NCBI GenBank assembly: GCA_029932035.1
Contig: JAOZQV010000072.1
Coordinates: forward strand, 1 to 12,173
Origin: Deltaproteobacteria bacterium
GTDB lineage: Bacteria; Desulfobacterota; DSM-4660; Desulfatiglandales; Desulfatiglandaceae
DNA: 12,173 nt
Direction of reading: 5' to 3'
The position numbers and the translations under genes are program-made. Position 1 is the first letter of the stretch. Each line of letters begins with the position of its first letter. This document shows positions 11,417 through 12,173 of this stretch, in pieces. The notes beneath the pieces are model-generated. The model saw nothing but the letters and a program-made list of their open reading frames with translations, was not told where the DNA came from and did not search any database.

Positions 11417-12173
11417 AATATTTCTTATATTGGGGATGCAGCTTAGAAGGGACCGGCGCCAATTTTCTCGTTTCTCTGAAACCTGCCTGTGAGGCCCTCG
11501 GGATGGAATTTGAGGAGATTGAAGACTGGAACTGCTGTGGGGCGAGTGTGTCTTATGCCGGGGCAAATGATCTGGCCATCAAGGTGCTTAATGCCCGCAA
11601 CCTTGCCATAGCAGAGGCAGAGGCCAACTATGACATTGTTGCTCCGTGCAGTTCATGTTACATCCAGATGGTCAAGGTGAACCACGAGATCAAGGAAGAC
11701 CCTGAACTGCTGAAAGAGGTCAATGAATGTCTGGCAGAGGGGAACTTGAATTACAAAGGGAGCATCAATGTCAGGCACATCCAGGATGTGCTTTATAATG
11801 ATGTGGGGGTTGATAAGATCAGGGCAAAGGTCGTTAAGCCCCTAAATGGGCTAAAGGTTGCCGGATATGTGGGATGCCAGTCTGTCAGGCCTTATGGCGA
11901 ATATGATAGCGTGAATAAGCCGATCGTACAGGATCGTCTCCTTGAGGCCTTGGGCGCTGAGGCAGTCCCTTTCCCCAACAAGATCAGATGTTGCGGGTCG
12001 GGAATATTCCTCCCTGAGATAGACTACTGTATGGGGTTGGTAAAGGATATCTTAGAAGATGCGCTCAATCACGGGGCTGAACTGATTTCTACTGTATGCC
12101 CCATGTGTGCCATGAATTTGGAGATGTACCAGGGAAGGATTAATGAAGCGTACGGGACCGATTTTGATGTCCC
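11413..12173 (+). CDS. hdrB: HdrB-like protein with two CCG domains (3' end beyond the window)
   Basis: The frame is open from the ATG at 11413 to the window edge (253 full codons). HdrB normally has about 290-300 residues, so about 40 are missing. Both cysteine-rich CCG motifs are complete: Cys9-x31-Cys41Cys42-x36-Cys79-x2-Cys82, and Cys155-x37-Cys193Cys194-x34-Cys229-x2-Cys232. In methanogen HdrB these motifs hold the two noncubane [4Fe-4S] clusters that cleave a disulfide, so the protein is probably catalytically competent and not just structural. The substrate is unknown; a cellular thiol/disulfide is inferred. It overlaps hdrC by 4 nt (ATGA), with GGAGG about 9 nt before the ATG inside hdrC. 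No hydrophobic anchor is visible. An HdrE/DsrM-like anchor or further genes could lie just past the window. Confidence 0.93.
   Translation, partial: MKYFLYWGCSLEGTGANFLVSLKPACEALGMEFEEIEDWNCCGASVSYAGANDLAIKVLNARNLAIAEAEANYDIVAPCSSCYIQMVKVNHEIKEDPELLKEVNECLAEGNLNYKGSINVRHIQDVLYNDVGVDKIRAKVVKPLNGLKVAGYVGCQSVRPYGEYDSVNKPIVQDRLLEALGAEAVPFPNKIRCCGSGIFLPEIDYCMGLVKDILEDALNHGAELISTVCPMCAMNLEMYQGRINEAYGTDFDV

Overview
The window reads as chromosomal DNA of a dissimilatory sulfate-reducing (or sulfur-disproportionating) bacterium, most likely a Desulfobacterota relative. The main evidence is the right half: aprB-aprA (adenylylsulfate reductase), qmoA-qmoB (its electron-transfer partner) and hdrC-hdrB (soluble heterodisulfide-reductase-type subunits), all on the + strand. 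No membrane-bound qmoC follows qmoB. Its place is taken by separate HdrC and HdrB proteins, an arrangement best known from Gram-positive sulfate reducers, so the lineage is inferred and not proven. sat is not in the window.

Layout. 1-95: tail of an unidentified + strand gene with a CxxC pair, followed by an AT-rich hairpin and a TTTGCG repeat. 198-2222: two paralogous minus-strand genes encoding GcvH-like domains behind a duplicated four-cysteine module; the lipoyl-lysine position aligns with Glu in both. A good sigma-54 (-24/-12) promoter candidate lies upstream of the pair. 2223-2853: a divergent intergenic region with a hairpin and a sigma-70 promoter reading right. 2854-4143: a phosphofructokinase with its own promoter and terminator. 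4144-4626: the aprBA control region, with a TTGACA/TATAAA promoter, a Rex-like operator over the predicted start site, and a roughly 290-nt leader whose hairpins look like a transcription attenuator. 4627-6965: aprBA, then a strong terminator hairpin and a very long imperfect inverted repeat. 7178-10682: qmoAB. 10687-10807: a foldback element with inverted heptamer repeats. 10826-12173: hdrC and hdrB, the latter cut by the window end.

Functional logic. AprBA reduces adenosine-5'-phosphosulfate to sulfite and AMP. QmoAB, built from HdrA-like flavoprotein modules and an MvhD-type domain, is the expected electron partner, and HdrCB would link QmoAB to a thiol/disulfide or other carrier, or to an anchor outside the window. 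The control region suggests that aprBA responds to redox state (NADH via Rex) and may be attenuated. The sigma-54 controlled GcvH-like pair is the least understood part and the best candidate for undescribed biology.
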